Under the pieces are notes generated by a model. It did no database searches. It was not told where the DNA came from and was given only the letters and a program-made list of their open reading frames with translations. Positions 29,175-37,996 of a stretch of DNA of 64,000 nt are shown here, piece after piece (the first letter of the stretch is position 1; every line of letters begins with the position of its first letter). A program made the translations under genes and the position numbers. The stretch covers positions 124,001 to 188,000 of the forward strand of contig JADKAM010000004.1 of NCBI GenBank assembly GCA_016715365.1. Reading direction: 5' to 3'. Source of the stretch: Chitinophagaceae bacterium (GTDB lineage Bacteria; Bacteroidota; Bacteroidia; Chitinophagales; Chitinophagaceae).

Positions 29175-31622
29175 TTATCTTATTAAAACAGTTGATCCTT
29201 TTGCATTATAAACTTTATTATCGGCGCCAATGCCCTGCAGCATCCATACCAATGTGTGTGATTGTACCGGGTTGCCTTTGTAGCGCCCATCCCAGCCTTC
29301 GGTAATATTTTTGGTTTCAAAAACCAGTTCTCCCCAGCGGTTAAATATTTTAAAGTAAACAAGTTCTTTAATACCGATCATAAATGGTTTTAAAAGATCA
29401 TTGCGGCTGTCGTTGTTGGGTGTAAATGCATTGGGCACATAAATGACAATATTCTTATTAATTTTTACCACCTGCGTATCAATGGTTATACATCCGGCTG
29501 CAGTTTTTAGGGCAATGGTATAAGTGCGTTCAATATTATCTATAAAAACCGGAGTATAACTTGCAGCATTATCAAGGCTTATGGCAGGTGTCCACAATGC
29601 ACTGTTACCAATGTTTCTGGCCTGCAGGGTTAAAGGCAAATTGGCTACAGCATAAGCCTCTGGATTGTTTTTACCGGCAACCGGCTTCTCAACACGAACA
29701 AATCTTTTTTGTATGCTCAGTGGAAACGGGCATTGTGCAGTGCTGACGGTTAAACTCATGACATAGTTACCCGGTGTCGCATAGGCCTGCACGGGAGGGT
29801 TTCGTAACGTAGATGTTTGGCCGTTGCCAAAATCCCATAAATATTTGATGCTGGATGTGCCAGGGTCTACCGTATTATTTACCGGTATTACCGGCTCATT
29901 AATGCAGGCTGCATTTACACTGAATTCTGCAAAAACATTGGGATGAATAGTAACGGTCATACTGGTACTGTCGGCACATGCACTGCTGCTGTTAACAATC
30001 ATGACCACTTCATAAGTACCCGGTTTTTTATAACTGTACGTTAAGTCCCTGGTAAAGCCCACAAAACCATCACCGGTTAGCCACCTGTATTGCATAGGGC
30101 CACCAACGGCATTGGTACTGGTATTGGTAAACACAAACTTGTTGTTTACAAAACATTGTACCGGTTTGTCAACTTTAAAGCCGGGTACCGGGATAGAAGA
30201 TATATCTATATTAATGCTTTTGGTATATAAATTACAACCCAAAAAACTGAATACCTGTGCACTGTAAGTTCCGGTTTCTGTGGCTTTAAAACGTTGCTGG
30301 TTGGCACCCGGTATGGCTATGCCATTTTTATACCATTGCACACTGTCACAGGGTTTTACCTGTAATACACTGCTGTCGCCACTGCCAATACACCAGTTTG
30401 GCTTGCCAAACACATCCAGGTCATCGTAAAGTTTAGCAGCCTGTACAGTAACCGTATCTGTACTGCGGCAGCCACCACCGATATGATTTACGTGTAAAAT
30501 ATAATCAGTAGTTACATCCGGTGTAGCAAACGGGTTTGCAATTAAATCACTACTTAAAGCTACTGGCGGGGTCCATAAGTAATTCCAGCCAGGCTTGGGT
30601 GGCACGCCAATTTGTACAACACTATTGTTGCACGATACCTTATCAGGACCGGCATTGGCTTTGTAATTTAATGTGTCGTACAGGGTTGTATACAACGTGT
30701 CAAGGCAGCCATATCCGCTATAGGGCACTACCACCACAGCCACCTGCGTACCGGCAGTTGGCGGAGGCGTTAAAGTGAGTGTTTGCGAATTGCCTAATAC
30801 CTGTGTAAATGTGGGATTGTACCAGGTATAAGTTTGATAACCGTATGGTGCATTTACACGAACAAAATTATCATCGGGACAAAAATCAGCACCTTCAAAA
30901 CGGTCGCTGCACTCGCTGTTTACATCAATATAGGCATAGCCAAAATGTATACGAAAGGTACAATCTGCAGTTTTAAAAAATAAACGGATCCTTTTTCCGG
31001 CGAGGTTATCCAGGTTGATGGATACCGCTGTCCAGCTCTTATACCAAACCGGTGTGTTGCCTCCGGGGTTGGGCGATAGCTGAAATCCGGGTAAAGGCGA
31101 TCCATTGGCAAAAAACGAAAAAGAAGAACAGTTAATAGGATATCCATCGCTTAAATTCTGTACAAGCAGGTCAAGACGGGGTTGTTCCGATTCCTGGTGC
31201 CCGGGATCCTGGAAAACTACGGCATAGTTATAAATAAGGTTGTAGGTGTTAGCACCAGCCGGAATGGTAAAATCATACGAGATTCCTTCAGCTTCACGTC
31301 CTGCCGAATTATTACCTAACCGGATGGAATGGCCGCTGCCGTTTGGGCAGTTAACCGGAAAGCCACCATATGGGTCCAGGCCGCCGCCACCAAAAGCGGA
31401 ATACATTGTTTGCCGCCCGGGTGTAGGGCCTCCCGAATAATTGAAATTGATAACATTTACATCATTAACTGAAGCTACATTGCCTGTATAGCAGGTCCAA
31501 TTACTAAAATCTCCATTTTCAAAATCAATATTGGGCGGGCATTGTGCTAATACAGAAATAGATAATGCACATGAAAATGTGCAGGCGATCAACAGCAGAG
31601 GTATGTAGCGTTTTAAAAGCAT
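29175..31622 (-). CDS. PKD-domain surface protein with T9SS type B sorting domain
   Basis: 815 residues from the ATG at 31622, which directly precedes the basic, hydrophobic signal peptide (LLKRYIPLLLIACTFSCALS, ending VLAQ). The first 230 residues (FENGDFSNWTCYTGNV, YAYIDV) look like a carbohydrate-binding-type jelly roll found in Bacteroidota surface proteins. Ig-like and PKD modules follow (YRWLTGDG, YLWDFGNGQTST). The last 85 residues are CHU_C (YVPNAFTPNNDSRNDL, FNRWGELVFE, WDGRYKGN), directing T9SS export. Role probably adhesive. Confidence 0.9.
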   Translation of the reverse strand: MLLKRYIPLLLIACTFSCALSISVLAQCPPNIDFENGDFSNWTCYTGNVASVNDVNVINFNYSGGPTPGRQTMYSAFGGGGLDPYGGFPVNCPNGSGHSIRLGNNSAGREAEGISYDFTIPAGANTYNLIYNYAVVFQDPGHQESEQPRLDLLVQNLSDGYPINCSSFSFFANGSPLPGFQLSPNPGGNTPVWYKSWTAVSINLDNLAGKRIRLFFKTADCTFRIHFGYAYIDVNSECSDRFEGADFCPDDNFVRVNAPYGYQTYTWYNPTFTQVLGNSQTLTLTPPPTAGTQVAVVVVPYSGYGCLDTLYTTLYDTLNYKANAGPDKVSCNNSVVQIGVPPKPGWNYLWTPPVALSSDLIANPFATPDVTTDYILHVNHIGGGCRSTDTVTVQAAKLYDDLDVFGKPNWCIGSGDSSVLQVKPCDSVQWYKNGIAIPGANQQRFKATETGTYSAQVFSFLGCNLYTKSINIDISSIPVPGFKVDKPVQCFVNNKFVFTNTSTNAVGGPMQYRWLTGDGFVGFTRDLTYSYKKPGTYEVVMIVNSSSACADSTSMTVTIHPNVFAEFSVNAACINEPVIPVNNTVDPGTSSIKYLWDFGNGQTSTLRNPPVQAYATPGNYVMSLTVSTAQCPFPLSIQKRFVRVEKPVAGKNNPEAYAVANLPLTLQARNIGNSALWTPAISLDNAASYTPVFIDNIERTYTIALKTAAGCITIDTQVVKINKNIVIYVPNAFTPNNDSRNDLLKPFMIGIKELVYFKIFNRWGELVFETKNITEGWDGRYKGNPVQSHTLVWMLQGIGADNKVYNAKGSTVLIR

Positions 31623-31910
31623 AATGATCACAATACTTGGTAAACGTTGACCGGGGGGATTTAAAGTTAAAACATTTTTGGCACCTGTAAGCTAAACGAA
31701 TGACAATTTAATATGCTTTTTCGATGCTTTATTTGTTTGTTTAATTTCAACAGCAGCCTTATTGATTTATTATAAACGTAATTTTTAAGGAAAAGGTTGT
31801 TGGCTGGTACTAAGTTTAAAAAGGATTCGAAAGTGGCTCGCCAGCGGAATTCATACCGGATTCAACAAGCACTAACTGACTTAGGATATCATTTTTGATA
31901 CCCATACTGG
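31623..31910. other. Divergent intergenic region without recognisable gene
   Basis: 324 bases separate the PKD protein gene from prfB. Apart from the prfB promoter at the right end and a small inverted repeat (GGATATCATTTTTGATACC near 31883-31901), I see no gene, RNA or repeat. Confidence 0.6.
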
Positions 31911-31942
31911 TTTGTTTCGTGTATCTTATTCAATTATCTTTG
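31911..31942 (+). promoter_or_regulatory. prfB promoter (TTTG-N20-TATCTTTG)
   Basis: TTTG at 31911-31914 and TATCTTTG at 31935-31942 are separated by 20 bases, a textbook Bacteroidota housekeeping promoter. The last G is 4 bases before the prfB ATG, so transcription should begin at or near the start codon. Confidence 0.8.
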
Positions 31943-31946
31943 CCGC

Positions 31947-33039
31947 ATGACAATAGAACATCTTAAATCTATGAGGGACCGTGTCTTGGTCTTGGGGAGG
32001 TTTCTTTGACGTCGCTAACCGACAAGCCAAAGTAGCCAATGATAAACAACTTTCACTTTCACCGGGTTTTTGGGATGATAATACCCGTGCAACCACTATC
32101 CTGAAGGAAATCAAAGTTCACGAATACTGGATAAACCTGTACAACGCAGTGGAAACTGCCGTGGAGGATTTTGCCGTATTATTCGAATTCTGGAAAGCTG
32201 GCGAAACCAGCGAGGAAGAAGTGAAAGAAGCTTTTGACCTGGCCATTGATAAAATTGAAGAAGCTGAATTTAAAAGCACGCTTAATGAACCGGAGGATGA
32301 GTTACCTGCCATGATGCAGATTAACAGTGGCGCTGGTGGTACCGAAAGCCAGGACTGGGCCGAAATGCTTGCCCGTATGTTTAGAATGTATGCCGAAAAG
32401 CAGGGCTGGTCTGTTACTGAAATGGACTGGCAGTGGGGGGATGGTGCCGGCATTAAAACCTGTACATATAAAATTGAAGGGCCCTTTGCTTACGGTTTTT
32501 TAAAATCGGAAAGCGGTGTGCACCGCCTGGTGCGTATTTCTCCATTTGACAGTAACGCACGCAGGCATACTTCTTTTGTATCGGTAAATGTTTATCCGCT
32601 GGTTGATGATACCATCAATATTGAAATAAACCCTGCTGATGTGAAGATGGAAACAAGCCGCAGTGGCGGCGCCGGTGGGCAAAATGTAAATAAGGTAGAA
32701 ACAAAAGTGCAGTTAACGCATTTACCAACAGGTATTGTAGTGGTTTGCCAGCAGGATAGAAGCCAGCTTGGCAACCGGGAACTGGCCATGCAGATGCTTA
32801 AAAGCCGTTTGTATGAAATGGAACTGCAAAAACGAAATGAAATAAAAGATGCAGCCAACAGTAAAAAGAAAAAGATAGAGTGGGGCAGCCAGATACGCAG
32901 CTATGTTTTTCACCCCTATAAAATGATAAAAGACCACCGCACCGATTATGAAGTGGGCAATGTGGGCCCGGTAATGGATGGAGAACTGGATGGGTTTATT
33001 AAGGCTTATTTGATGAGTGAAAAAGAGACTGAAGCGTAA
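31947..33039 (+). CDS. prfB: Peptide chain release factor 2, programmed +1 frameshift
   Basis: The first frame begins at the ATG at 31947 and encodes 20 codons before TGA at 32007-32009. The sequence GGGGAGGTTTCTTTGAC is the conserved RF2 frameshift site: a Shine-Dalgarno-like GGGGAGG three bases before CTT TGA C. A +1 slip on CTT continues in the frame from GAC at 32008, giving 363 residues. The product has the SPF motif at 198-200, which reads UGA, and the GGQ hydrolysis motif at 243-245 ([14 protein letters not shown]). RF2 thereby controls its own synthesis: low RF2 slows termination at the UGA and favours the shift. Confidence 0.97.
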
Positions 33040-33154
33040 TGTCTCACGCAAAGCTGCAAAGAAAATAAGGTGCAAAGTTTTGCAGAGTTCTTCTCTGCGT
33101 CCTATGCTCCTCAGCGTTTTCTGCGTGAAAATTCTTTTGGAACAAGCATTTGAA

Positions 33155-33201
33155 ATTCTGTTCAACATCGTTGTGTCACTCACTTGTACGGTATACCTTT
33201 G
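33155..33201 (+). repeat. Dispersed repeat, copy C (short form) carrying the pruA promoter
   Basis: TTCAACATCGTTGTG, a 5-base linker and CACTTGTACGG match both ends of the long copy at 62238-62308 exactly, but lack its central 45-50 base hairpin segment. TTG at 33171-33173 and TACCTTTG at 33194-33201, 20 bases apart, make a consensus promoter that fires towards pruA, 32 bases downstream. Confidence 0.8.
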
Positions 33202-33232
33202 TTGAACTTTTTAAACTATAAAAATAACGATT

Positions 33233-34867
33233 ATGCAATACGGAGATTTTTACTACCCCATGCCGGTTAATGAACCGGTTCTGTCATACGCACCAGGTTC
33301 TGCAGAAAAGAAAAGATTGAAAGAAGTTTTAGCAGAACTTAAAAAACAAAAAATTGATGTACCCATGTACATCGGCGGCGAAGAAGTAAGAACCGGTAAA
33401 ACGGTGGACATCCGCCCGCCACATGAGCGTAAGCACGTGCTTGGACAGTTTCATGTGGGCGAAGCAAAACATGTAACCAAAGCTATTAACGCTGCATTAA
33501 AAGTAAAAGACAAATGGGCCAACATGAGTTGGGAGAACCGTGCCAATATATTTTTAAAAGCTGCCGATTTATTAGCCGGTAAATACCGCCCATACATTAA
33601 CGGTACTACCATGCTGGGGCAAAGTAAAAATGCTTTCCAGGCAGAGATAGATGCGGCCTGCGAGTTAATAGATTTTTTACGTTTCAACGTTCATTTCTTA
33701 AGTGATATTTACCGCCAGCAACCCATCAGCGGTGCCAGCATGAATAATAGAATGGAATACCGTCCGCTGGAAGGTTTTGTATTTGCATTAACGCCTTTCA
33801 ACTTTACAGCTATTGGCGGTAACCTGCCAACATCTGCTGCCATGTGTGGCAATGTGGTTATCTGGAAATGCGCCAATACACAGGTTTACAGCGCACAAAT
33901 GTTCATGCGTATTTTAAAAGAAGCCGGTTTGCCTGATGGCGTTATTAACCTGGTTTTTATTGATGGACCAACTATTGGTGAAGTGGTTTTTAATCACCGT
34001 GATTTTGCAGGCATCCATTTTACCGGCAGTACCGGTGTATTTAATAAGATGTGGGAAACCATTGGTAAGAATATGAGTATGTACCGCTCTTATCCACGCA
34101 TTGTAGGTGAAACCGGGGGCAAGGATTTTGTGATCGCACATAAAAGTGCCGATCCGGATGTGGTGGTTACCGCATTGGCAAGAGGTGCATTTGAATACCA
34201 GGGGCAAAAATGTTCGGCTGCATCAAGGGCTTACATCCCCTCGAACATAGCAGCAGAAGTTAAAAAGAAATTAGTAGAGCAGGTGAAAACGATGAAGATG
34301 GGAACGGTAGAAGATTTTACCAATTTTGTAAATGCAGTTATTGATGAAAAGAGTTTTGATAAACTGGAAGGGTATATTAAAAATTCAAGGAAGCGTGACA
34401 GCGGTGCAAAAATATGGGTAGGAGGCAAGTGTGATAAAACAGATGGTTTCTTTATTGAGCCAACGATTATCGAAGCATCCGATCCCCATTATGTAACCAT
34501 GTGCGAAGAGTTGTTTGGGCCGGTACTAACGGTTTACATCTATGATGAAAATAAATACGAAGCAACCTTAAAGTTGGTTGATGAAACATCGCCTTATGCT
34601 TTAACAGGTGCTGTAATTGCACGTGATCGCTTTGCAGTAGAACTGGCAACAGATAAATTACGCAACAGTGCCGGTAATTTTTATATCAACGATAAACCAA
34701 CCGGTGCAGTTGTGGGGCAACAACCCTTTGGCGGTGCTAGAGGCAGTGGCACGAACGATAAAGCCGGTTCTATTTTAAATTTATACCGCTGGTTAAGTGC
34801 CCGTACCATTAAAGAAACATTTAACTCTCCAACAGATTACCGTTATCCTTTTTTACAGGAGAAATAG
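33233..34867 (+). CDS. pruA: L-glutamate gamma-semialdehyde (1-pyrroline-5-carboxylate) dehydrogenase
   Basis: 544 residues, aldehyde dehydrogenase fold of the mono-functional P5C dehydrogenase type. Visible are FALTPFNFTAIGGNLPTSAA, the NAD-binding FTGSTGVF, the general base in VGETGGKDFVI and the nucleophilic cysteine in YQGQKCSAASRAYIP, with the C-terminal GGARGSGTNDKAGS. It oxidises glutamate semialdehyde to glutamate, the last step of proline degradation. No proline dehydrogenase is in the window. Its promoter lies in a dispersed repeat. Confidence 0.95.
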   Translation: MQYGDFYYPMPVNEPVLSYAPGSAEKKRLKEVLAELKKQKIDVPMYIGGEEVRTGKTVDIRPPHERKHVLGQFHVGEAKHVTKAINAALKVKDKWANMSWENRANIFLKAADLLAGKYRPYINGTTMLGQSKNAFQAEIDAACELIDFLRFNVHFLSDIYRQQPISGASMNNRMEYRPLEGFVFALTPFNFTAIGGNLPTSAAMCGNVVIWKCANTQVYSAQMFMRILKEAGLPDGVINLVFIDGPTIGEVVFNHRDFAGIHFTGSTGVFNKMWETIGKNMSMYRSYPRIVGETGGKDFVIAHKSADPDVVVTALARGAFEYQGQKCSAASRAYIPSNIAAEVKKKLVEQVKTMKMGTVEDFTNFVNAVIDEKSFDKLEGYIKNSRKRDSGAKIWVGGKCDKTDGFFIEPTIIEASDPHYVTMCEELFGPVLTVYIYDENKYEATLKLVDETSPYALTGAVIARDRFAVELATDKLRNSAGNFYINDKPTGAVVGQQPFGGARGSGTNDKAGSILNLYRWLSARTIKETFNSPTDYRYPFLQEK

Positions 34868-34916
34868 GTTGGCAGTTTATAAAGTTGATAAGTTAACAGG
34901 TTAATCAAATAAAACA

Positions 34917-35558
34917 ATGACAACAAAAATTACATTCACATTGCCTGCTGCCAATATTATAGGTGCAGCCGAATGTGTATTGCTCGGAGAATTCAATGAC
35001 TGGAATTTAGACAAAGGAATTTATCTGCAAAAGCAGGCTGATGGCTCAATGACAGCTGAGTTAGAACTCACTGCCGGAAAAGATTATCAATACCGTTACC
35101 TGTTAAGCAATGGCCGCTGGGTAAATGATAATGGAGAAAAAATAACCTCCGAAATGCATGGATACCCGGTGGTGAATTGTATTGTAAGAGTACCGGCAAT
35201 TACCAAAACTGAAAAGCCAGCAGTAACCAAACTGTCTAAACCCAAAACGGTAAAAGCTAAACCCGTAGCGCAAAGCGTCCTGCGGGCAAAAGCAACACCT
35301 GCAATTCTTAAAGATGATCTAACAAAAGTTGAAGGCATTGGAAAAAAGATAGAGGCTTTATTGTATAAAAATAAAATACACAGCTATAAGCAACTTTCAA
35401 AAGCAACCATCACCAATCTGAAAGCAATTTTAGAATCGGGTGGCAACAAATTCAGTATGCACAACCCCGGTAGCTGGCCCAAGCAGGCTAAACTGGCAGC
35501 TGAGGGTAAATGGGAAGACCTGGAAATATTACAGAAGCATTTGAAAGGTGGAAAATAA
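34917..35558 (+). CDS. Glycogen-binding (isoamylase N-like) domain joined to a helix-hairpin-helix domain
   Basis: 213 residues, no signal peptide. Residues 1-90 are a CBM48/AMPK-beta-like fold (AECVLLGEFNDWN, YQYRYLLSNGRWVND). A basic linker rich in Lys, Ala and Pro follows, then a C-terminal domain beginning LTKVEGIGKKIEALLYKNKI, a helix-hairpin-helix with the GIG turn, ending FSMHNPGSWPKQAKLAAEGKW. HhH modules of this type also occur alone near ribosomal or membrane proteins. The combination suggests a protein linking carbohydrate or protein binding with nucleic acid binding; the true role is unknown. An intrinsic terminator follows. Confidence 0.8.
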   Translation: MTTKITFTLPAANIIGAAECVLLGEFNDWNLDKGIYLQKQADGSMTAELELTAGKDYQYRYLLSNGRWVNDNGEKITSEMHGYPVVNCIVRVPAITKTEKPAVTKLSKPKTVKAKPVAQSVLRAKATPAILKDDLTKVEGIGKKIEALLYKNKIHSYKQLSKATITNLKAILESGGNKFSMHNPGSWPKQAKLAAEGKWEDLEILQKHLKGGK

Positions 35559-35574
35559 CTTAACTCAAAATATT

Positions 35575-35606
35575 AAAAAAGCCTCTTGCAAACAGGGGCT
35601 TTTTTT
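35575..35606 (+). terminator. Intrinsic terminator
   Basis: AAAAAAGCCTCT (35575-35586) pairs with AGGGGCTTTTTT (from 35594) around a 7-base loop with one G-U pair, followed by further T residues. It ends the pruA/HhH transcript. Confidence 0.88.
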
Positions 35607-35666
35607 AATCGGCCAATAACAGATATTGCCATCTTTATTTAAACCTGCTCCAAAGGATTATGTTTA

Positions 35667-35755
35667 AATATTAGATGGTATATTATACCGACCTGTGCTG
35701 ATCTTTTTCGGGATAGATTAAATTTTCAAATCTAATATTGGTATAATCGGTATAA
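35667..35755 (+). promoter_or_regulatory. Nested inverted repeats upstream of pyrR
   Basis: AATATTAGA (35667-35675) is complementary to TCTAATATT (35731-35739), and TTATACCGA (35683-35691) to TCGGTATAA (35747-35755). The two pairs interleave, so they cannot both form in one RNA molecule. The region ends 22 bases before the pyrR start. It could be an attenuator or an operator; no known riboswitch was recognised. Confidence 0.55.
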
Positions 35756-35777
35756 ATTCGCTTTACAAATTTTTATC

Positions 35778-36287
35778 TTGAAAACAATATTAGATAAACA
35801 ACAGTTACATCTTACCATCTTAAGGCTGGCTCACCAGCTGCTGGAGAATAACCTCAACCTGAAAGATGTTGTGTTCATCGGCATTCAGCCCCGTGGGGTG
35901 CAGGTTGCCGCAAAAATGATGGAGTGTATACAGCAATTATCAGCCGGAGAAAAACCACAGTACGGTATTCTGGACATTACTTTTTACCGCGATGATGTTC
36001 GGGATGAACTGCATGTTGGCAGTACAACAGATATTCCTTTTTCTATTGAAGAAAAGAAAGTGATATTAATTGATGATGTATTGTACACCGGCCGTACTAT
36101 CCGTGCGGCATTGGATGCCATACAGGATTTTGGCCGGCCCAGAAAAGTGGAACTATGTGTTTTGGTAGACAGAAGATTTAACCGGGAACTGCCCATACAA
36201 CCTGACTACTGCGGTAAGGCAATAGATACCGTTATCTCACAAAAAGTAAAGGTTGAGTGGGATAAGGAGGCGGTGGTGCTTTATTAA
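35778..36287 (+). CDS. pyrR: PyrR-type uracil phosphoribosyltransferase / pyrimidine regulator
   Basis: 169 residues from a TTG start at 35778 (TTG AAA ACA ATA); no ATG is available in frame at the right place. The type I phosphoribosyltransferase motif is VILIDDVLYTGRTIRAALDA, and GIQPRGVQVA precedes it. In Bacillus PyrR binds UMP and pyr leader RNA to cause attenuation and also has uracil phosphoribosyltransferase activity. Its position directly before pyrB supports a role in pyrimidine control here. Confidence 0.93.
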   Translation: MKTILDKQQLHLTILRLAHQLLENNLNLKDVVFIGIQPRGVQVAAKMMECIQQLSAGEKPQYGILDITFYRDDVRDELHVGSTTDIPFSIEEKKVILIDDVLYTGRTIRAALDAIQDFGRPRKVELCVLVDRRFNRELPIQPDYCGKAIDTVISQKVKVEWDKEAVVLY

Positions 36288-36301
36288 TGGATAATGCGTA
36301 A

Positions 36302-36400
36302 ATGGATAATTGATAATGATTTAAATCTCAGGCTTTATCCGGAATATTAAAGCAGTTCAAATCGAAAAATTATTGATTATCAATTATAAAATTATCCATT
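36302..36400. repeat. Inverted repeat in the pyrR-pyrB spacer
   Basis: ATGGATAATTGATAAT (36302-36317) is matched in reverse complement by ATTATCAATTAT plus AATTATCCAT (36376-36400), with a small insertion. The first copies (TAATGGATAATG, then TGGATAATTG) begin right at the pyrR stop codon. Confidence 0.7.
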
Positions 36401-36414
36401 ATTCATTTTTCCTT

Positions 36415-36422
36415 TAACTTCG
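36415..36422 (+). promoter_or_regulatory. pyrB -7 box (TAACTTCG)
   Basis: TAACTTCG fits TAnnTTTG with one change and ends 7 bases before the pyrB ATG. A clear -33 TTG at the right distance was not seen, so this is moderate evidence. Confidence 0.5.
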
Positions 36423-36429
36423 CTCCTTA

Positions 36430-37359
36430 ATGCAACTATCTACCAAACATCTATTGGGCATTAAAGACCTCAGCCGGGAAGATATTTCCCTTATTTTATC
36501 AACCGCTACACAGTTTAAAGAAGTTTTACAAAGGCCTGTAAAAAAAGTGCCGTCCTTACGTGATGTAACTATCGTTAATTTATTTTACGAAAACAGCACC
36601 CGTACCAGGATATCTTTTGAACTGGCGGAAAAGAGGCTGGGTGCTGATACCATCAATTTTACAGCCTCAGGTTCTTCTGCAGCAAAAGGTGAAACCCTGC
36701 TTGATACAGTAAATAATATTCTAAGCATGAAGGTAGATATGGTAGTGATGCGGCACAGTGCCAGCGGAGCACCACATTTTCTTGCCAAACATATCCCCGC
36801 AGCAATTATTAATGCAGGAGACGGCATAAATGAACATCCTACCCAGGCTTTACTGGATGCTTTATCCATAACCGGTAAACTCGGAAGCCTGGAAGGAAAA
36901 AAGGTTGTACTGATCGGCGATATCATGCACAGCAGGGTGGCACTCAGTAATATTTATCTCTTAAATAAAATGGGGGCCGAAGTGATGGTTGCCGGTCCGC
37001 CAACACTCATTCCAAAATATATTGAAGAAGCATTAAATGTAAAAGTAGAATACAACATCAAAAAAGCATTGCAATGGTGCGATGTTGCCAATGTACTTCG
37101 TATACAGCTGGAGCGGCAGAACCAGGTGCTTTTCTCATCTTTACGGGAATATAACCTGGCTTATGGAGTAAGCAGAAAATTACTGGATGGTTTACAAAAA
37201 GAAATTGTAATTATGCATCCGGGGCCCATAAACCGCGGTGTGGAAATTGACAGTGATGTGGCAGACGGAAATCAGTCTATTATTTTGCAACAGGTAGAGA
37301 ATGGAGTGGCGGTTCGGATGGCGGCGTTGTATTTACTGGCAGGAAAGAGCAATGGATAA
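36430..37359 (+). CDS. pyrB: Aspartate carbamoyltransferase catalytic subunit
   Basis: 309 residues. The carbamoyl phosphate site is NLFYENSTRTRISFELAEKR, followed by the HPTQALLDALSI loop and the C-terminal MHPGPINRGVEI motif. It catalyses the committed step of de novo pyrimidine synthesis, joining carbamoyl phosphate and aspartate. No regulatory subunit (pyrI) is present nearby. It follows pyrR after 142 bases. The TAA stop lies within an AATGGATAATTGAT repeat unit. Confidence 0.96.
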   Translation: MQLSTKHLLGIKDLSREDISLILSTATQFKEVLQRPVKKVPSLRDVTIVNLFYENSTRTRISFELAEKRLGADTINFTASGSSAAKGETLLDTVNNILSMKVDMVVMRHSASGAPHFLAKHIPAAIINAGDGINEHPTQALLDALSITGKLGSLEGKKVVLIGDIMHSRVALSNIYLLNKMGAEVMVAGPPTLIPKYIEEALNVKVEYNIKKALQWCDVANVLRIQLERQNQVLFSSLREYNLAYGVSRKLLDGLQKEIVIMHPGPINRGVEIDSDVADGNQSIILQQVENGVAVRMAALYLLAGKSNG

Positions 37360-37478
37360 TTGATCGTGTTTTTGAAATCAATTATCTAATTATTACAATT
37401 GCATTTGCACTTTGGCAGAAGAAAAAAGCTACTTTATATTTAAGGAATTATCCATAAACCATTTATCAATTATCCATT
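37351..37478. repeat. Inverted repeat framing the pyrB-coaD spacer
   Basis: AATGGATAATTGAT (37351-37364) and ATCAATTATCCATT (37465-37478) are exact reverse complements, 14 of 14. The left arm contains the pyrB stop codon and the right arm ends one base before the coaD ATG. Confidence 0.8.
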
Positions 37479-37479
37479 A

Positions 37480-37953
37480 ATGAGGATTTGTTTATTTCCC
37501 GGCACTTTTGACCCCGTTACATTGGGACACACAGACATAATTGACAGGGCTCTGCCTTTATTTGACAAATTGGTAATAGGTATTGGCCGCAACATCAATA
37601 AAAAACCAATGTTCACTGAGAAGCAACGCTTAAAATGGTTAAGAGAAATTTACAAAGACAATCCAAAAGTAGAAGCACTTGCCTATGATGGTTTAACAGT
37701 TGACTGCTGTAATCAAGTAGGCGCTAATTTTATTCTTCGTGGCATACGTTACGTAAATGATTTTGAATACGAAAAAGCCATTGCAGATATGAACAGGAGC
37801 ATTGATAAAAAAATAGAAACCATTTTCCTTACCTGTTTACCACAGTTTACATCCGTAGCCTCAACGCTGGTAAGAGATGTGTTAAGAAATGGCGGCGATG
37901 TATCCCAGTTTTTACCCCATGTAGTAAACCTGTCTATCAAAAAGAAAAAGTAG
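37480..37953 (+). CDS. coaD: Pantetheine-phosphate adenylyltransferase
   Basis: 157 residues, full length for CoaD. The nucleotidyltransferase start CLFPGTFDPVTLGHTDII holds the TxGH motif that binds ATP, FILRGIRYVNDFEYEK is the substrate loop, and TSVASTLVRDV is the C-terminal ISSTxxR-type motif. It transfers AMP to 4'-phosphopantetheine in coenzyme A synthesis; coaE for the next step is at 59.1 kb. Confidence 0.97.
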   Translation: MRICLFPGTFDPVTLGHTDIIDRALPLFDKLVIGIGRNINKKPMFTEKQRLKWLREIYKDNPKVEALAYDGLTVDCCNQVGANFILRGIRYVNDFEYEKAIADMNRSIDKKIETIFLTCLPQFTSVASTLVRDVLRNGGDVSQFLPHVVNLSIKKKK

Positions 37954-37996
37954 GAATTTGCTTTTGGCGAATTGGCTCTCAATTCAAATTTTACTT

